Source: JBOGED01 sp050743625 (GTDB taxonomy: Bacteria; Actinomycetota; Nitriliruptoria; Euzebyales; Egibacteraceae). Taken from it: a DNA stretch of 7,984 nucleotides. How positions within the stretch are numbered: position 1 is the stretch's first letter; every line of letters starts with the position of its first letter. A program made the translations under genes and the position numbers. The notes under the pieces are model-generated. The model saw nothing but the letters and a program-made list of their open reading frames with translations, was not told where the DNA came from and did not search any database. The stretch lies in the NCBI GenBank assembly GCA_050743625.1, contig JBOGED010000485.1:1-7984 (forward strand), given 5' to 3'. Below, piece by piece: positions 6,568 through 7,984 of the stretch.

Positions 6568-7199
6568 GCGTTGTCCTCCGCAGTGGGCTCCTCCTCAGGG
6601 ATCTGCTCGCGTTGCACAGCCCCGGCGGGGGTGGACATGACGCGGGCGGCGGTGGTGGTGGCGGCTTGTTCGAAGGGGTCGGAGGGGTGGCTGAGGTTGA
6701 TGCCGCCGGGGGCGGGGGTGCCGGCGACGGGGCCGGCGCGTTGTTGCAGGACGTGGGTCAGCTCGTGGGCGAGCGTGCGTTTGCCGGCGTCGGTGCCGGG
6801 GGCGTAGTGGTCGCGTTGGAAGACGACGTCGGCGCCGGCGGTGTAGGCGTGAGCGCCGACGGCCTTGGCCGAGTCGGCGGCCTTGGCGTCGGTGTGGATG
6901 CGGACGTCGCCGAAGTCGGCGCCGAAGCGGCCTTCCATGTCCGCGCGGAGGTCGGCATCGAGCGGGCTCCCGCCGCCCTTGCCGACGACGTCCTTGACGG
7001 GGGACTCCTCCTCGGCCAGCAGGGAGGCGACGCCTGCGTTGCCGGCCACGCGTTGCAGGTGGAGCAGGCCGGCCGGGCTGATCGCGTGCGGCCGGCCTGA
7101 GGCCAGGGCGCGCAGCGTCCCGGCCGCGTCTTGGGAGGCTTGCCGTGCCGGCGAAGGCCGGGTCGTGCCTTCGTCTCGATCGCTGGTGTGCGCTCTCAT
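6564..7199 (-). CDS. DUF4157 (eCIS-core) domain protein with intact HELTH motif
   Basis: A 211-aa protein. Residues 44-61 (LLHLQRVAGNAGVASLL) carry the LQR-x-x-GN motif. The DUF4157 domain runs from about 79 to 154: SPLDADLRADMEGRFGADF, then DVRIHTDAKAADSAKAVGAHAYT, then a segment from A121 to H149 ending in AHELTHVLQQ (HExxH at 145-149). E177 in DPFEQAA is a plausible third metal ligand. These are textbook features of Pfam eCIS_core, a metallopeptidase-like domain strongly associated with extracellular contractile injection system loci. Whether it cleaves anything is not established for the family. The tail is acidic (EEEP). The start is ATG 7199: AGGAG stands 5 bases upstream and the ATG overlaps the upstream stop as ATGA. 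The longer frame from 7238 would overlap the neighbour by 43 bases and lacks such a signal. Its GTGA overlap with the toxin gene suggests the two proteins are made together. Confidence 0.9.
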   Translation of the reverse strand: MRAHTSDRDEGTTRPSPARQASQDAAGTLRALASGRPHAISPAGLLHLQRVAGNAGVASLLAEEESPVKDVVGKGGGSPLDADLRADMEGRFGADFGDVRIHTDAKAADSAKAVGAHAYTAGADVVFQRDHYAPGTDAGKRTLAHELTHVLQQRAGPVAGTPAPGGINLSHPSDPFEQAATTTAARVMSTPAGAVQREQIPEEEPTAEDNA

Positions 7200-7984
7200 G
7201 CGTTCTCCTGTGGTCCTTGCACTGTTGGGTTGACCCATACGGCCGGGGAGGGGTCGGTGGCGGTGGTTGCCCTGACGCGCAGCGCGATGCGCTGCGCGCC
7301 GGCGAACTGTGTGAGGTCGACGTCGAACCCCAAGAGCCCGTCGGTGCTGTCGTCGCTGGCGGCGAGCAGCGCCTGACCGTCCGCACCAGCGATGAGCAGC
7401 TCGAACGTGACCTGGCTCCCGGCGGCGCTGGGGGTGAACGCGATACCGCTGGTGAACCGGTCGCCCGCGATGAGCGGTGCGGGAAGCTGGTACACCGCCA
7501 CGACGAAGCCGTTCGCGCCGTCGTCGGGCTTGGCCTCCAGCGCACGGCTACCTGGCGGGGGAGTGGCGCTCTCACGCCCGAACCCGCTCGGGCTCGAGGT
7601 GGCCGGATCGGCCGGCTCGCCGAACGTGAGCGCGCCTGCGCCGCTGGACCACATCGCACCCGGTGCGACCGCGACCAGGTCGACCGCGGCGCTCGGCCCG
7701 GACGAGACGACCATCGTGACGGCCGAGCCGCTCTCCCGCTGCGTGCCGGCCGGCGGATCGGTGGCGATGACGCTGCCGCTCGCCACCGTGTTGCTCGCCT
7801 GTGACGCCTCTTGGACCTGGAACCCCGCCGAGCCGAGGGACCCGGCGGCATCCGCGGAGGGCTGACCCGCGACGTCTGGCACCGCGACCTGAGCAGGCGC
7901 CAGCGGTTCCGGCGCGGGCGGTGGCGCGGGTTCCGGCGCCGGCGCGGGTGGTGGCGCGGGTTCCGGCGCCGGCGCGGGTGGTGG
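7196..7984 (-). CDS. Pro-rich stalk, PASTA domain and C-terminal beta-sandwich-like domain protein (5' end off window)
   Basis: The last 262 residues are visible. Residues 1-34 are a Pro/Ala/Glu repeat (units of PAPEPAPPPA), an extended stalk. Residues 35-97 form one PASTA domain (VPDVAGQPSADAAG, VIATDPPAGTQ, VTMVVSSGP), a module known for binding peptidoglycan fragments or beta-lactams in Ser/Thr kinases and PBPs but also found alone. The remaining 165 residues look like a beta-sandwich: FVVAVYQLPAPLIAGDRF, then SQVTFELLIAGADG, GFDVDLTQFAGAQRIALRVRA, ending AVWVNPTVQG. This pattern of hydrophobic strands around an Asp-rich turn resembles carbohydrate-binding jelly rolls, but I cannot name the family. 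No kinase or transmembrane part is visible. GTG at 7882 is only an internal codon, since the coding frame continues upstream. Overlap with the DUF4157 gene (ATGA) puts it in the same operon. A wall-binding or target-binding accessory role is inferred. Confidence 0.75.
   Translation of the reverse strand, partial: PPPAPAPEPAPPPAPAPEPAPPPAPEPLAPAQVAVPDVAGQPSADAAGSLGSAGFQVQEASQASNTVASGSVIATDPPAGTQRESGSAVTMVVSSGPSAAVDLVAVAPGAMWSSGAGALTFGEPADPATSSPSGFGRESATPPPGSRALEAKPDDGANGFVVAVYQLPAPLIAGDRFTSGIAFTPSAAGSQVTFELLIAGADGQALLAASDDSTDGLLGFDVDLTQFAGAQRIALRVRATTATDPSPAVWVNPTVQGPQENA
7911..7984 (-). repeat. 30-base in-frame tandem repeat encoding the Pro-rich stalk
   Basis: Units at 7911-7940 and 7941-7970 are 30 bases long and differ at one position (C or T at 7919/7949). 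A third unit begins at 7971 and is cut by the window edge after 14 bases. Each unit encodes ten residues rich in Pro, Ala and Glu (PAPEPAPPPA register), so copy number can change without breaking the frame. The near identity suggests recent expansion or ongoing length variation. Confidence 0.85.

Noticed and set aside
5458..6807. Plus-strand open frame of 449 codons opposite the toxin and DUF4157 genes
   Set aside because: It is an antisense shadow of well-supported minus-strand genes, caused by high GC content; no domain and no ribosome site.
6595..7851. Minus-strand open frame of 418 codons overlapping the DUF4157 and PASTA genes
   Set aside because: The translation is almost entirely Arg/Pro/Ser low complexity, typical of an out-of-frame reading of GC-rich coding DNA.
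7911..7984. CRISPR-like array at the right edge
   Set aside because: The repeats are directly adjacent without spacers and are in-frame coding repeats.

Overview
The window is high-GC DNA (strong G/C preference at third codon positions, frequent GTG starts, Shine-Dalgarno-led 4-base gene overlaps) and looks like an accessory region of an actinobacterial chromosome, for example a streptomycete or a related filamentous genus. The genus is inferred; no rRNA or housekeeping marker is present.

Left part (1-772): the 5' part of an IS66-type transposase gene runs off the left edge on the minus strand. A hairpin in its leader covers the ribosome binding site, and a candidate insertion-sequence end lies near 399-402. 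From there to about 744 there is no gene I can support, only a few short inverted repeats.

Middle (745-2170, plus strand): a single ATPase gene of the archaeal-ATPase/DUF234 type, with an N-terminal P-loop ATPase and a C-terminal PD-(D/E)XK nuclease-like domain. A perfect 10+1+10 palindrome sits directly in front of it and overlaps a likely -10 box for a leaderless or near-leaderless transcript.

Right part (2195-7984, minus strand): four genes read right to left, each overlapping the next by four bases (ATGA or GTGA). In order they are: a protein with a Pro/Ala/Glu-rich repeat stalk, one PASTA domain and a C-terminal beta-sandwich-like domain (5' end off the window); a 211-aa DUF4157/eCIS-core protein with HELTH; a 1303-aa polymorphic toxin or cargo protein with its own N-terminal DUF4157 domain (HEVVH), about 930 residues without a recognised domain, and a C-terminal ADP-ribosyltransferase-like domain; and a 154-aa YbjN-family protein. 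DUF4157 (Pfam eCIS_core) is a known marker of cargo of extracellular contractile injection systems. I therefore read the operon as an effector module of such a system or of a related toxin-delivery system: an adhesin-like or wall-binding partner, a small eCIS-core protein, the large toxin, and a small chaperone-like or immunity-like partner. No sheath, tube or baseplate gene is visible in the window, so the injection-system link rests on the DUF4157 domains.

The most notable points are the His (H1183) where R-S-E ADP-ribosyltransferases normally carry the catalytic Arg, the large uncharacterised middle of the toxin, the toxin/YbjN pairing, and the shared LQR-x-x-GN motif in front of both DUF4157 domains.
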